A stretch of 24,874 nucleotides of DNA from DAOUMU01 sp034409055. GTDB lineage: Bacteria > Chloroflexota > Anaerolineae > 4572-78 > J111. The notes below the pieces were generated by a model. The model saw only the letters and a list, made by a program, of their open reading frames with translations. It was not told where the DNA came from and searched no databases. Position numbers and translations under genes: made by a program. The DNA lies in the NCBI GenBank assembly GCA_034409055.1, contig DAOUMU010000522.1:1-24874 (forward strand), read 5' to 3'. Positions 8,376 to 16,127 of the stretch are shown here, piece by piece. Each line of letters opens with the position of its first letter. The stretch's first letter is position 1.

Positions 8376-9158
8376 ATGTATACCGAATTATTTTTAGAAG
8401 AGCGACGACAGGCCATTCTTGACCTCATCCGAGAAACCGGGCGTGTCTCTGTGGCCGATTTACGGCAACGCTTCGGGGTGTCCGAAGTAACCATCCGGGC
8501 CGATTTACAGGCCCTGGCCGACCAGGGGTTAGTGGTCCGCACGCATGGCGGGGCAGTACCCTCTTCCAACGTGAAAGAGGGCGTGCAGGAACTATCGCTG
8601 GCCGTGCGGCGGCAGAAGCAAGTTGTTGAGAAAAATCACATTGCTGAAGAGGCCGCGGCTATGGTCCAGGACGGTGAGGCTATCATTTTGGATACCAGCA
8701 GCACAGCGCTGGCCATTGCCTGCCATCTCAAAGACCGCCGCGAACTGACCATCCTGACCAATAGTCTCATGGTGGCCGTGGAGATGTTAGATGCGCCGGG
8801 GGTGAATGTGGTTATGCCCGGCGGTAGAGTGCGACGTGACTCGGCTTCTTTGATTGGGGTGGATGGGTTGGAACTGGTCCGCCAGTTCAACATCCAAAAA
8901 GGATTTTTCGGTGCTCACGGCCTGACCAAAGCGGAAGGACTGACCGATGTCAGTGCAGCCGAGGCCGAGATGAAACGTCCATTGGTCGCCATGGCCCGGC
9001 AGGTGATTGCGGTGTTGGATGCCACCAAGTGGGGACGCGTTGGCTTGATGTCTTTTGCTCACCTGGAGGATATTGATCAGATCATTACCGATGCCAGGGC
9101 CCCGGCTGAAATGGTGGCTGAACTGGGCAAAGAAGGCATTCAAGTGACTTTAATTTGA
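8376..9158 (+). CDS. DeoR-family transcriptional regulator
   Basis: A 260-residue regulator with an N-terminal DeoR winged helix-turn-helix (about residues 8-60, with the VSVADLRQRFGVSEVTIRAD recognition region) and a C-terminal DeoR sensor domain (about 75-235). The sensor contains the ILDTSST segment typical of the sugar-phosphate binding fold. Family members usually repress sugar catabolic genes and release DNA on binding a phosphorylated sugar. I chose the ATG at 8376 over the TTG one codon upstream; only a weak GAAAG ribosome site is seen. It sits 33 nt upstream of the E1 gene on the same strand, which implies it controls the dehydrogenase operon and probably itself. The effector is unknown. 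A DeoR protein next to a 2-oxoacid dehydrogenase is less usual than a sugar kinase or PTS context. Confidence 0.93.
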   Translation: MYTELFLEERRQAILDLIRETGRVSVADLRQRFGVSEVTIRADLQALADQGLVVRTHGGAVPSSNVKEGVQELSLAVRRQKQVVEKNHIAEEAAAMVQDGEAIILDTSSTALAIACHLKDRRELTILTNSLMVAVEMLDAPGVNVVMPGGRVRRDSASLIGVDGLELVRQFNIQKGFFGAHGLTKAEGLTDVSAAEAEMKRPLVAMARQVIAVLDATKWGRVGLMSFAHLEDIDQIITDARAPAEMVAELGKEGIQVTLI

Positions 9159-9191
9159 TTTTAAATCTTTGATGGAGGTTTAACCTAAAAA

Positions 9192-11285
9192 ATGAATAAG
9201 ACGACTACATCCCAAACCGTCGAACAATTTTCGGCGCTGGTAGAAGAACAGGCTTTGACCAAAGAAGATTTGCTGACCTATTTGCGTCAGACGATGGAAA
9301 TTCGCGCCCTGGAAAATAACATTTCCGATCTGTTAGGGCGGGCCGTGCTCAAGGGGGCGTCTCACCTCTATGCTGGCCAGGAAGCCGTCGCCGTTGGGGC
9401 CGTGGCTGCCTTGGACGATGGTGACTTGATTACCAGTACTCATCGTGGCCACGGCCACTGCCATGCCCACGGCGACACGGCGGCCAAAACGCCGGAGACC
9501 AAGCAGGAGCACTACAACAAAATGATGGCCGAAGTGCTGGGCAAATCCGGTGGCTATTGCAAGGGCAAAGGTGGCTCCATGCACATCGCCGACGTAACCC
9601 ACGGTAATCTGGGCGCAACCGGGATTGTGGGTGGCAACATCGCCGTGGCCGTTGGTGCGGCGCTGGCTCAGAAATTGCAGGGGACCGGTAAAGTGGTTCT
9701 TTGCTTTTTTGGCGATGGCGCAGCCAATGAAGGTAGCTTCCACGAGTCGTTGAACATGGCCAGTATTTGGGATTTGCCGGTGATTTTTGTCGTAGAAAAC
9801 AACATGTACGCCATGTCTGTGCCCTGGGCTAAGGCCAGCAAACTCCCTGACGCGGCCGACCGGGCCTGTGCCTACGGTATCCCTGGCGAGGCGGTTGATG
9901 GGATGGACATGTTGGCGATGCGGGCGGCCGTGGCCAGGGCCGTCGAGCGGGCCCGTCGAGGTGATGGTCCCACCCTCATCGAGGCCAAAACCTACCGCTG
10001 GTTCGGTCACTCCCACTCCGACCCCCGGGCCTACCGCACCCGTGAGGAGGAGCGAGCCTGGAAAGATCGCGACCCCATCACCTTACTTAGAGACGGGATG
10101 AAATTGATTGGTCTGCTGACGGATGAAGAGTTTGACCAGTTAGATGAAGCCACCCAGGAAAAGTTAGACCAAGCCATGGCCTACAGCGAAGCTTCCCCCG
10201 AACCCGACCTGAACGAGCTTGAAACCGACGTTTACGTTCCCCTCAAAACCACCCAGGCTGACATCGAAGCCGAGCGGAAACTGCGCGAGAAGGTCCGTAA
10301 CAGCCCCGATATGCGCCAGATTAGTTATGCCCAGGCTCTCCAGGAAGCTCTGGCCGAAGAGATGCGCCGAGACGAGACGGTTTTTGCCTTGGGTGAGGAT
10401 ATTGGCCTTTACGGGGGCGCTTATGGAGCCACGCGGGGCTTGATTGACGAGTTTGGCCAGTGGCGCATCCTCGACACCCCTGTTTCCGAGGCAGGCATTG
10501 GCGGGGCGGCCGTCGGCGCGGCCATGGTTGGTATGCGCCCTGTGGCCGAGATTATGTACGTCGATTTCACCCCCCTGGCTATGGACCAATTGGCCAACCA
10601 GGCCGCCAAAAACCGGTATATGTTTGGCGGTAAGACGAAGGTACCCTTGGTCGTACGTACCGAGGGAGGGGCCGGGCGAGCCATTGCCGCTCACCACTCC
10701 CAAAGTTTAGAGTCGCTGTGGACGCACTTCCCCGGTATGTACGTGGTCATGCCCAGTACGCCCTACGACGCCAAGGGGCTGCTTAAAACGGCTATTCAGG
10801 ACGACAATCCGGTCATGTTTATCGAGCACAAGATGCTCTACAAAGAAAAAGGCCCCGTGCCCGAAGAAGAATACATCATCCCCCTGGGTGTGGCCGACGT
10901 AAAACGTGCAGGTCAGGACGTGACCATCGTCACCTACTCCCGCATGGTCCTGCGCGCCCTGGAAGCGGCCGAGGTTGTGGCCCAGGAGGGCATCGACGTG
11001 GAAGTGGTTGATCTGCGCTCGCTTAAGCCGCTGGATATCGACACGGTCGTAGAGTCGGTCAAAAAGACCGGCCGCCTGATTGTGGCCACCGAGGCGTACG
11101 AGAACACCAGCTTTGCCAACGAAATTATGGCCCAGGTCAATGAACTGGCCTTTGATTGGCTCGACGCACCAATGGTCAGGGTCGCTGCGGTCAACGTGCC
11201 CATCCCCCGCGCCGAAGTGTTGGAGGATGCCACCATTCCCAACGTAGGCCGGCTGGTGGAAGCTTGCCGCAAAATCGTTCGCTAA
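9192..11285 (+). CDS. Fused E1 alpha/beta, 2-oxoacid dehydrogenase
   Basis: A 697-residue single-chain thiamine-diphosphate E1, with alpha at about residues 20-340 and beta at about 372-697. The alpha half has the GKGGSMH segment (126-131) and the ThDP/Mg motif GDGAANEG (174-181) ending in Asn-Asn at 203-204. The beta half has ALGEDIG, the GGAGRAIAAHHSQS active-site region and PSTPYDAKGLL. E1 decarboxylates a 2-oxoacid and reductively acylates the lipoyl group of E2. The GKGGSMH-type sequence favours pyruvate or acetoin dehydrogenase over branched-chain enzymes, but substrate is not settled by sequence. In many bacteria alpha and beta are separate genes; the fusion leaves both halves full-length. 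A GGAGG lies 13 nt before the ATG. DeoR is upstream and E2 downstream; no E3 gene is in the window. Confidence 0.95.
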   Translation: MNKTTTSQTVEQFSALVEEQALTKEDLLTYLRQTMEIRALENNISDLLGRAVLKGASHLYAGQEAVAVGAVAALDDGDLITSTHRGHGHCHAHGDTAAKTPETKQEHYNKMMAEVLGKSGGYCKGKGGSMHIADVTHGNLGATGIVGGNIAVAVGAALAQKLQGTGKVVLCFFGDGAANEGSFHESLNMASIWDLPVIFVVENNMYAMSVPWAKASKLPDAADRACAYGIPGEAVDGMDMLAMRAAVARAVERARRGDGPTLIEAKTYRWFGHSHSDPRAYRTREEERAWKDRDPITLLRDGMKLIGLLTDEEFDQLDEATQEKLDQAMAYSEASPEPDLNELETDVYVPLKTTQADIEAERKLREKVRNSPDMRQISYAQALQEALAEEMRRDETVFALGEDIGLYGGAYGATRGLIDEFGQWRILDTPVSEAGIGGAAVGAAMVGMRPVAEIMYVDFTPLAMDQLANQAAKNRYMFGGKTKVPLVVRTEGGAGRAIAAHHSQSLESLWTHFPGMYVVMPSTPYDAKGLLKTAIQDDNPVMFIEHKMLYKEKGPVPEEEYIIPLGVADVKRAGQDVTIVTYSRMVLRALEAAEVVAQEGIDVEVVDLRSLKPLDIDTVVESVKKTGRLIVATEAYENTSFANEIMAQVNELAFDWLDAPMVRVAAVNVPIPRAEVLEDATIPNVGRLVEACRKIVR

Positions 11286-11310
11286 CCAACCAACTATCGT
11301 AACTACCTAC

Positions 11311-11443
11311 CATGTCATTCTGAACGAGCGCAGCGAGTGAAGAATCCCCAATGTTTTGGTAAATACCCAAGGGGCACAGGGTAGACCTCTTTTGGGCCAA
11401 AGTTTCGGAGATTCCTCGTCACTCCGCTCCTCGGAATGACATG
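11311..11443. repeat. Palindromic intergenic element between E1 and E2
   Basis: The left arm starts CATGTCATTC (11311-11320) and runs to about 11347. The right arm ends GGAATGACATG (11433-11443) and starts near 11410. The arms are imperfect inverted copies around a ~60-nt centre, and the element has no reading frame. A 9-bp direct repeat CTAACCAAC occurs on both sides (11282-11290 and 11462-11470). It resembles the GTCATTCTGA-type REP/MITE-like repeats frequent in Chloroflexota genomes. Confidence 0.7.
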
Positions 11444-11485
11444 AGGGTAGGCAGTTACCAACTAACCAACTAATTGAGGAACAAT

Positions 11486-12919
11486 ATGGCCAAAGATTTT
11501 TATATCCCCAAGTTAGGTCAAACAGTTGAGGAAGTAACCATTGTCAAGTGGCTGGTGGAAGATGGGGCCAGGGTGGATTTTGGCGACGAAATCCTGGAAG
11601 TAGAGACGGACAAGGCGGTTTTTCCGGTAGAGGCCAATGCCAAAGGTTATCTGCATATTGGTCCCTATAACGAAGGCGATGTGGTTCCAATTTTGGTCGT
11701 CGTGGCCACGATTGGCAAAAAGGACGAGACCTTTGCCCCTGGCGGCGTCGAGGCGGAGGGTGAACCGGCCCCGGACGAGGCTGCCCCGGCCGCTGAGGCT
11801 GTCGCCGAAACGGTTGCTGTGCCTGAAGCCCCACCCGCCCCCCCTGAAACAGAAGGCGGCCGCATTTTCGCTTCACCTCGGGCTCGTAAAATTGCCGCTG
11901 AAAAGGGCCTCGATCTGAGGCAAGTGACACCCACGGGCGGGGACGGCGTGCGGATTGTTGAACGAGACGTACTGGCTTACCTGGAAACTATACCCAAGGC
12001 CACCCCGGTCGCCCAGAAAATGGCCGTCGAGTTGGGCGTCGACTTGCGCACCATTACCGGCAGCGGCGAACAAGGCAAAATCACCAAGGAAGATGTTCTG
12101 CAGACCGCCTCCCTCGAAAAAGTGCCGGAACCGGCTGTGGCGCCCACGCCTGCCCCTGTACCTGCACCCGTCTCGATATCCGCCCCGCCGTCCCCGCCCA
12201 TACCGGCCGAAAACATATTGGAGCGCGTGCCCCTCACGGGCATCCGGGGCATTGTTTCCCGCCGCATGGCCGAGAGTATTCACACCACGGCCCGGGTGAC
12301 CCTGGTGACAGAGGTCGATGCCACCGAATTCGTCGCCCTGCGCGAACGGCTCAAAGCCAGGTTTACCGACGAGTGGGGCTTTGCTCCTGGGTATAACGAC
12401 CTACTGGGCTTAATTGTGGCCGACGCCCTGTGTGAATTCCCTTATATGAACGCTCGTCTCGCCCCTGAAGGGGACGCCGTTGAGTATCTGAAGCCCATCA
12501 ATCTCGGCCTGGCCGTCGATACCGAGCGGGGCCTGCTGGTGGTCGTCATCCGCGACGCTAACACCAAGGGGTTGCAACAATTTGGCTCAGAGTTCCGGGA
12601 GATGGTTAATCGGGCCAGAGTGGGTAAAAGTAAACCGGATGATCTGACCGGGGGCACCTTTACCATCACCAACCTGGGCATGCACCGCGTCGACGCCTTT
12701 ACCCCGGCCATCAACCTGCCCGAAGCCGCCATTTTAGGGGTGGGCCGCATCAAACCCAGGCCGGTGGTCAAGGATGATCAAGTTGTCATCCGCAAGATGC
12801 TGACCCTCAGCCTGGTCTTTGACCATCGCCTGACCGACGGCGCGCCGGCCGCTCGCTTTTTGGACTACATCTGCGAGTTGATTGAGGAGCCCTCGCTGTT
12901 GTTTTTGATCCGGCGGTGA
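11486..12919 (+). CDS. 2-oxoacid dehydrogenase E2 acyltransferase
   Basis: A 477-residue dihydrolipoamide acyltransferase. The lipoyl domain is residues 1-78, with the lipoylated Lys43 in ETDKA. Two peripheral E3-binding domains follow, at about 128-166 (ASPRARKIAAEKGLDL) and about 172-209 (TPVAQKMAVELGVDL), joined by Ala/Pro-rich linkers. The catalytic domain is about 248-477, with the active-site motif DHRLTDG (446-452). It transfers the acyl group from E1 to CoA and forms the core of the complex. The ATG at 11486 is preferred to an upstream TTG (11474) because GAGGA (11476-11480) sits 5 nt before it and the protein then starts directly with the lipoyl fold. About 200 nt, including a palindromic repeat, separate it from E1. 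Two E3-binding domains in one E2 are less common than one. Confidence 0.95.
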   Translation: MAKDFYIPKLGQTVEEVTIVKWLVEDGARVDFGDEILEVETDKAVFPVEANAKGYLHIGPYNEGDVVPILVVVATIGKKDETFAPGGVEAEGEPAPDEAAPAAEAVAETVAVPEAPPAPPETEGGRIFASPRARKIAAEKGLDLRQVTPTGGDGVRIVERDVLAYLETIPKATPVAQKMAVELGVDLRTITGSGEQGKITKEDVLQTASLEKVPEPAVAPTPAPVPAPVSISAPPSPPIPAENILERVPLTGIRGIVSRRMAESIHTTARVTLVTEVDATEFVALRERLKARFTDEWGFAPGYNDLLGLIVADALCEFPYMNARLAPEGDAVEYLKPINLGLAVDTERGLLVVVIRDANTKGLQQFGSEFREMVNRARVGKSKPDDLTGGTFTITNLGMHRVDAFTPAINLPEAAILGVGRIKPRPVVKDDQVVIRKMLTLSLVFDHRLTDGAPAARFLDYICELIEEPSLLFLIRR

Positions 12920-12932
12920 GGCTCAGTAATCG

Positions 12933-13087
12933 GTAGTCAGTAATCAGCGTCCCAGACCTGACAGGTTTTAAAAACCTGTCAGGTCTTCAAGTGGTCAGAA
13001 ACAAGTTGTTTCTTAGCAGTAGTCAGTGATCAGTGTTCCAGACCTTTAGGGTTTTTGAGACCCTAAAGGTCCTTCATTTTCAGAAAC
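12933..13087. repeat. Two covarying hairpin repeats, 86-nt period
   Basis: Two related units start at 12933 and 13019. Each has a GTAGTCAGT(A/G)ATCAG leader, a CCAGACCT stem, then TTCA and CAGAAAC. Unit 1 has 16-bp perfect arms (12954-12969 and 12971-12986). Unit 2 has 12-bp perfect arms (13041-13052 and 13060-13071). Their stems differ at four positions in each arm, and every change is compensated in the opposite arm. Confidence 0.85.
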
Positions 13088-13117
13088 GGCTGCATGATAC
13101 TGACATATCATCAGCCG
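13087..13117. repeat. Third hairpin
   Basis: CGGCTG...CAGCCG with a further ATGA/TCAT pairing and one bulged C, immediately after the second hairpin unit. It could be part of the same repeat block or a weak terminator; there is no T-run after it. Confidence 0.5.
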
Positions 13118-13219
13118 TAGTCGGTGGCTTGGCTGTGGCTGTGTGGGGCTAGACTAACTTGGTGGCTGAGTACCGACGATTACGAGGGCTTTGATCCGTA
13201 ATTTAGAGAGCTAATTAAC

Positions 13220-13249
13220 AAAGGGACGGTTTGTAAACCGTCCCTTTTT
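13220..13249 (+). terminator. Terminator-like hairpin with T-run
   Basis: AAAGGGACGGTTT (13220-13232) pairs perfectly with AAACCGTCCCTTT (13235-13247) and ends in TTTTT. It could end E1/E2 transcripts, though it lies 300 nt after the E2 stop, or it could be a further interspersed palindrome. No minus-strand gene is nearby. Confidence 0.6.
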
Positions 13250-13330
13250 GTGTTAGCGGTGTGGATTTGTAAAAAATTCAAAATGAATTATTTTTGAAAT
13301 TTAAATTGAAATCTTTTTGCTCGCCTTTTG

Positions 13331-13358
13331 TGTTATAATAGGTTAAGGTGTCACCTTA
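13331..13358 (+). promoter_or_regulatory. Extended -10 promoter with start-site palindrome
   Basis: TGTTATAAT (13331-13339) is a perfect extended -10 with only a poor -35. The 15-bp palindrome TAAGGTGTCACCTTA (13344-13358) covers the predicted start, a place suited to a repressor or to a 5'-end hairpin. A transcript from here would carry a ~220-nt leader before comM; the AGCC(A)GGGG / CCCCGGCT arms (about 13400 and 13461) could fold in it. No known riboswitch is recognised. Confidence 0.45.
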
Positions 13359-13475
13359 CGACCGGGAAGACCAAGAAACCGATTTAACATTCTCTGAACG
13401 AGCCAGGGGGTAAGGGAATAGGGAAAATTCTGCCTAATCCCTACTGCCTACTGCCTACTTCCCCGGCTGGTTGAT

Positions 13476-13519
13476 TGTGACAAACGTCACTAGACTTAAT
13501 TAAATTAATTAGCTATAAT
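13476..13519 (+). promoter_or_regulatory. comM promoter with CRP-like site
   Basis: TAGACT (13491-13496, 4/6) and TATAAT (13514-13519, 6/6) are 17 nt apart; the start would be near 13525. Immediately upstream, TGTGA-CAAACG-TCACT (13476-13491) matches the CRP/FNR-family TGTGA-N6-TCACA pattern at 9 of 10 positions. It is centred about 42 nt before the start, the classical class II activator position. Confidence 0.55.
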
Positions 13520-13562
13520 TGGGCAAGTTTCTCCAAGAAATCTGATATCCCAGGAAAATTAG

Positions 13563-15080
13563 ATGCTGGCCAAAGTCACCAGTTGTGCCGTTGTCGGCCT
13601 GGACGGAGTCCTGATTGAAGTAGAAGTTGACATCTCCCGCGGCCTACCCTCGATGACGATTGTGGGCTTACCCGATGCCGCCGTGCAAGAGAGCCGGGAA
13701 CGGGTGCGGGCGGCCATCAAAAACACCGGGCTGCCCTTCCCCTCGAATCGTTTGACCGTTAATCTGGCCCCGGCCGACATCCGCAAAGCCGGTCCTGCCT
13801 ACGACCTGCCTATCGCTATTGGCATCCTACTGGCCTCAGAGCAAATCTACGGCGACGTCAGCCGGGCCATTATGATGGGGGAACTGTCCCTGGATGGTGG
13901 CGTGCGTCACGTCAGTGGCGTGTTGCCCATGGCCAACCTGGCTAAAGAGGAAGGTTTTACCACCCTATTTGTTCCGGCCGAAGATGCGGCCGAAGCTGCA
14001 TTGATTGAGGGCTTAACTGTTTACCCCATCCAGTCCCTGCTGCAACTGGTCGATCATCTCAGTGGCCACCAGACGCTGTCACCTTACCAGGCCAACTTTT
14101 CGGTGGATGGCGACCCGCCCCCCTACGCCTGCGATCTGTCCGAAATAAAAGGTCAAGAACACGTCAAACGGGCCCTGGAAGTAGCCGCAGCCGGGGGACA
14201 CAACATGCTGATGAGTGGCCCACCCGGCTCCGGCAAAACCCTGCTTGCCCGCTCGATGCCGGGTATTCTACCCCGCCTGACCATTGAAGAAGCCCTGGAC
14301 GTCACCCGTATCTACTCCGTGGCCGACCAACTGTCCCCCGACGAACCGTTGCTGCGCCACCGGCCCTTTCGATCCCCACACCACACGGTCAGCTACGCCG
14401 GTCTGATTGGCGGTGGACGCTGGCCCAAGCCCGGCGAAATTAGCCTGGCCCACCGAGGGGTTCTCTTTCTGGATGAGCTACCAGAATTTGGTAACCGCAT
14501 GCTGGAGATGCTGCGCCAACCGCTGGAAGATAAAGTGGTCTCTATCAGCCGTTCGGCCGGTTCCCTGACCTATCCGGCTAACTTTATCCTGGTGGGCAGT
14601 ATGAACCCCTGCCCATGCGGTTATTACAGTGATCCAGAGAAGGAATGTACCTGTTCTATCTCAATGGTCAAAAACTATCAGAAAAGAATATCCGGTCCCT
14701 TGTTGGACCGGATCGATATTCATGTGGAAGTACCCCGCGTCGCTTTTGAGAAGCTGAGCAGCAAGCGTACCGGCGAACCCAGCGCCACGGTCCGCGAGCG
14801 GATCGAGGCGGCTCGGACCATCCAGCGGATTCGCTTTGAAGGCATGAGTTTGCAGATCAACGCCGATATGGGCCCGGCCGAGATTCGCCAGTTCTGTCCC
14901 CTGGATGAGACCAGCACCAACCTGGTCAAAGCAGCTATGCAGCAGATGCATTTGAGTGCGCGGGCGTATCATCGTATTTTGAAGCTGGCCCGCACGATTG
15001 CGGATTTGGCCGGGGAGGCGGATATTCAAACGGCGCATATTGCGGAGGCGATTCAGTATAGGCCGCGGCGGCAGGTTTAA
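13563..15080 (+). CDS. comM: ComM/YifB-type Mg-chelatase-like AAA ATPase
   Basis: A 505-residue ATPase of full family length. Residues ~1-170 form the Lon-protease-like/S5-fold N-domain beginning MLAKVTSCAVVGLDG. The Mg-chelatase AAA core follows, with Walker A GPPGSGKT (219-226), Walker B GVLFLDE (~299-305) and the family cysteine cluster NPCPCGYYSDPEKECTC. A C-terminal helical domain ends in the conserved QYRPR. ComM proteins are hexameric helicases that promote branch migration during natural transformation and recombination (shown in Vibrio cholerae). Here the function is by homology. The ATG is supported by AGGAAA 5 nt upstream. It appears monocistronic, with a promoter and a CRP-like site directly upstream. 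A broken second copy of its 3' end lies 600 nt downstream. Confidence 0.95.
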   Translation: MLAKVTSCAVVGLDGVLIEVEVDISRGLPSMTIVGLPDAAVQESRERVRAAIKNTGLPFPSNRLTVNLAPADIRKAGPAYDLPIAIGILLASEQIYGDVSRAIMMGELSLDGGVRHVSGVLPMANLAKEEGFTTLFVPAEDAAEAALIEGLTVYPIQSLLQLVDHLSGHQTLSPYQANFSVDGDPPPYACDLSEIKGQEHVKRALEVAAAGGHNMLMSGPPGSGKTLLARSMPGILPRLTIEEALDVTRIYSVADQLSPDEPLLRHRPFRSPHHTVSYAGLIGGGRWPKPGEISLAHRGVLFLDELPEFGNRMLEMLRQPLEDKVVSISRSAGSLTYPANFILVGSMNPCPCGYYSDPEKECTCSISMVKNYQKRISGPLLDRIDIHVEVPRVAFEKLSSKRTGEPSATVRERIEAARTIQRIRFEGMSLQINADMGPAEIRQFCPLDETSTNLVKAAMQQMHLSARAYHRILKLARTIADLAGEADIQTAHIAEAIQYRPRRQV

Positions 15081-15677
15081 AAATTAGTCATTAATTGTCA
15101 GCACTTGTGCTTTGGGAGACGGACAAATTTCAATCATATGTCAATCTGGTTACCAAACACTTTCCTGAAATAGTAGCCAGTAGCACTTATCGGTTAGCAC
15201 AAAAGTAATCTAGAAAAAACCTTTCTCGTATGTTAAAATTGTTAAAATTAAAGTAGTCTTTGTGATCAAAGATTTCGAGTACGATCATCGTATTTCATTG
15301 ACCTTTATCATCGGCACCACGCACTAATTCTGAAGACGATTGACCTTCTACTAGACATCAAAATAAAATAGGCATACACTCCAATTTGCCTTATCATTTA
15401 CAACTTCAGACTCCAAAAGCGACACCGATCTTAACAACAAAATAAGCTAACGGTCACACGTTATTAATTGGAACTTAATAAATTAATTGCTATATAGACG
15501 TCCATGTCCCCAAAAAATCAAAACGTGCGCTTCAAGTGGGCAGAATAGCCCAAAATGGGTTTGGACAAGTGATTTCAGGAGCAAAATAGCTTCCGAAAGG
15601 TAGTTTTTAACGGCCTATCAGAGCCACATACTGCCTCCTATATGTCAATTAATTAGTAAAAGTCCAATTAATATCTG
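15081..15677. other. AT-rich geneless stretch
   Basis: About 600 nt without a plausible gene. There are many short A/T runs and stop codons in all frames. I see no tRNA, CRISPR repeat, terminal inverted repeats or transposase fragment. It separates intact comM from the comM-like fragment and is probably decayed or inserted DNA. Confidence 0.6.
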
Positions 15678-16074
15678 GTTCCCTGTTAGACCGGAGTGCG
15701 TAGCCTGTGGGTTGACATCCACGTCGATATGCCGTGTATGCCGTTTGAGCAGTTAAGCAGCAAGCGTACCAGTGAACCCAGCGCTATGGTCCGGGAGCGG
15801 ATCGTGGCAGCGCGTACTACGTATATGAGTCCGGCCAAGATTCGCCAGCCTGTGCCCTTTGGGTATTCTGTCCCCTAGATGAGACCAGCACCAACCTGGT
15901 CAAAGCGGCCATGCAGCAGATGCATTTGAGTGCGCGGGCGTATCACCGGATTTTGAAGCTGTCCCGGACGATTGCGGATTTGGCGGGGGAGGCGGATATT
16001 CAGACGGCGCATAGTGCGAAGCCTCCCCGTGGGATTGCCGAGGCGATACAGTATCGGCCGCGGTGGGTGGTTTG
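15678..16074 (+). pseudogene. Truncated, rearranged second comM 3' end
   Basis: This segment matches comM from about 14695 to the stop codon. It lacks the first ~380 codons of the gene and contains small insertions and deletions (around 15691-15735, 15825-15870 and 16012-16035) that break the frame. The block 15876-16016 is nearly identical to 14906-15046: seven of the nine differences I count are synonymous. The in-frame tail still ends ...IQYRPR-WVV with TGA at 16072. The pattern suggests a fragment of a diverged, once-functional comM allele rather than a very recent local copy. Confidence 0.85.
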
Positions 16075-16102
16075 ATTCAGTTATCCAACTTTTGGGATTC
16101 AC

Positions 16103-16122
16103 TACAATAACCAAACAAGGAG
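16103..16122 (+). promoter_or_regulatory. Possible -10 and ribosome site of the four-gene operon
   Basis: TACAAT (16103-16108) is a possible -10 with no good -35. AAGGAG (16117-16122) is a good ribosome site 5 nt before the ATG at 16128 and decides that start. The true promoter may lie further upstream, inside or before the comM fragment. Confidence 0.3.
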
Positions 16123-16127
16123 TGGAA

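Noticed and set aside
9333..10016. Long antisense frame within the E1 gene (227 codons)
   Set aside because: It lies wholly opposite a conserved E1 gene in GC-rich DNA, has no ribosome site and no recognisable domain, and is typical of a shadow frame.
11474..11485. TTG start for the E2 gene
   Set aside because: The TTG overlaps the GAGGA ribosome site that serves the ATG at 11486, and the lipoyl domain begins right after that ATG.
13359..13475. Riboswitch in the comM leader
   Set aside because: A long hairpin is possible, but no conserved core of a riboswitch class I know is visible, and much of the stretch is CTACTGCCTACTGCC-type low-complexity repeat.
15712..15740. TTGACA at 15712 as the promoter of the four-gene operon
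   Set aside because: The hexamer is perfect but no acceptable -10 lies 16-18 nt downstream, and it falls inside the comM fragment.
15696..15878. 60-codon reading frame as a separate small gene
   Set aside because: It is the broken comM copy: its sequence parallels comM residues near 385-425 before indels shift it out of frame.
15972..16127. 52-codon N-terminal extension of the first operon gene
   Set aside because: It reads through the comM fragment in a frame unlike comM. The ATG at 16128 has an AAGGAG ribosome site and starts a clear signal peptide.
15081..16127. Insertion sequence or prophage remnant between comM and the operon
   Set aside because: No transposase or integrase fragment, no terminal inverted repeats and no tRNA attachment site could be found by eye.
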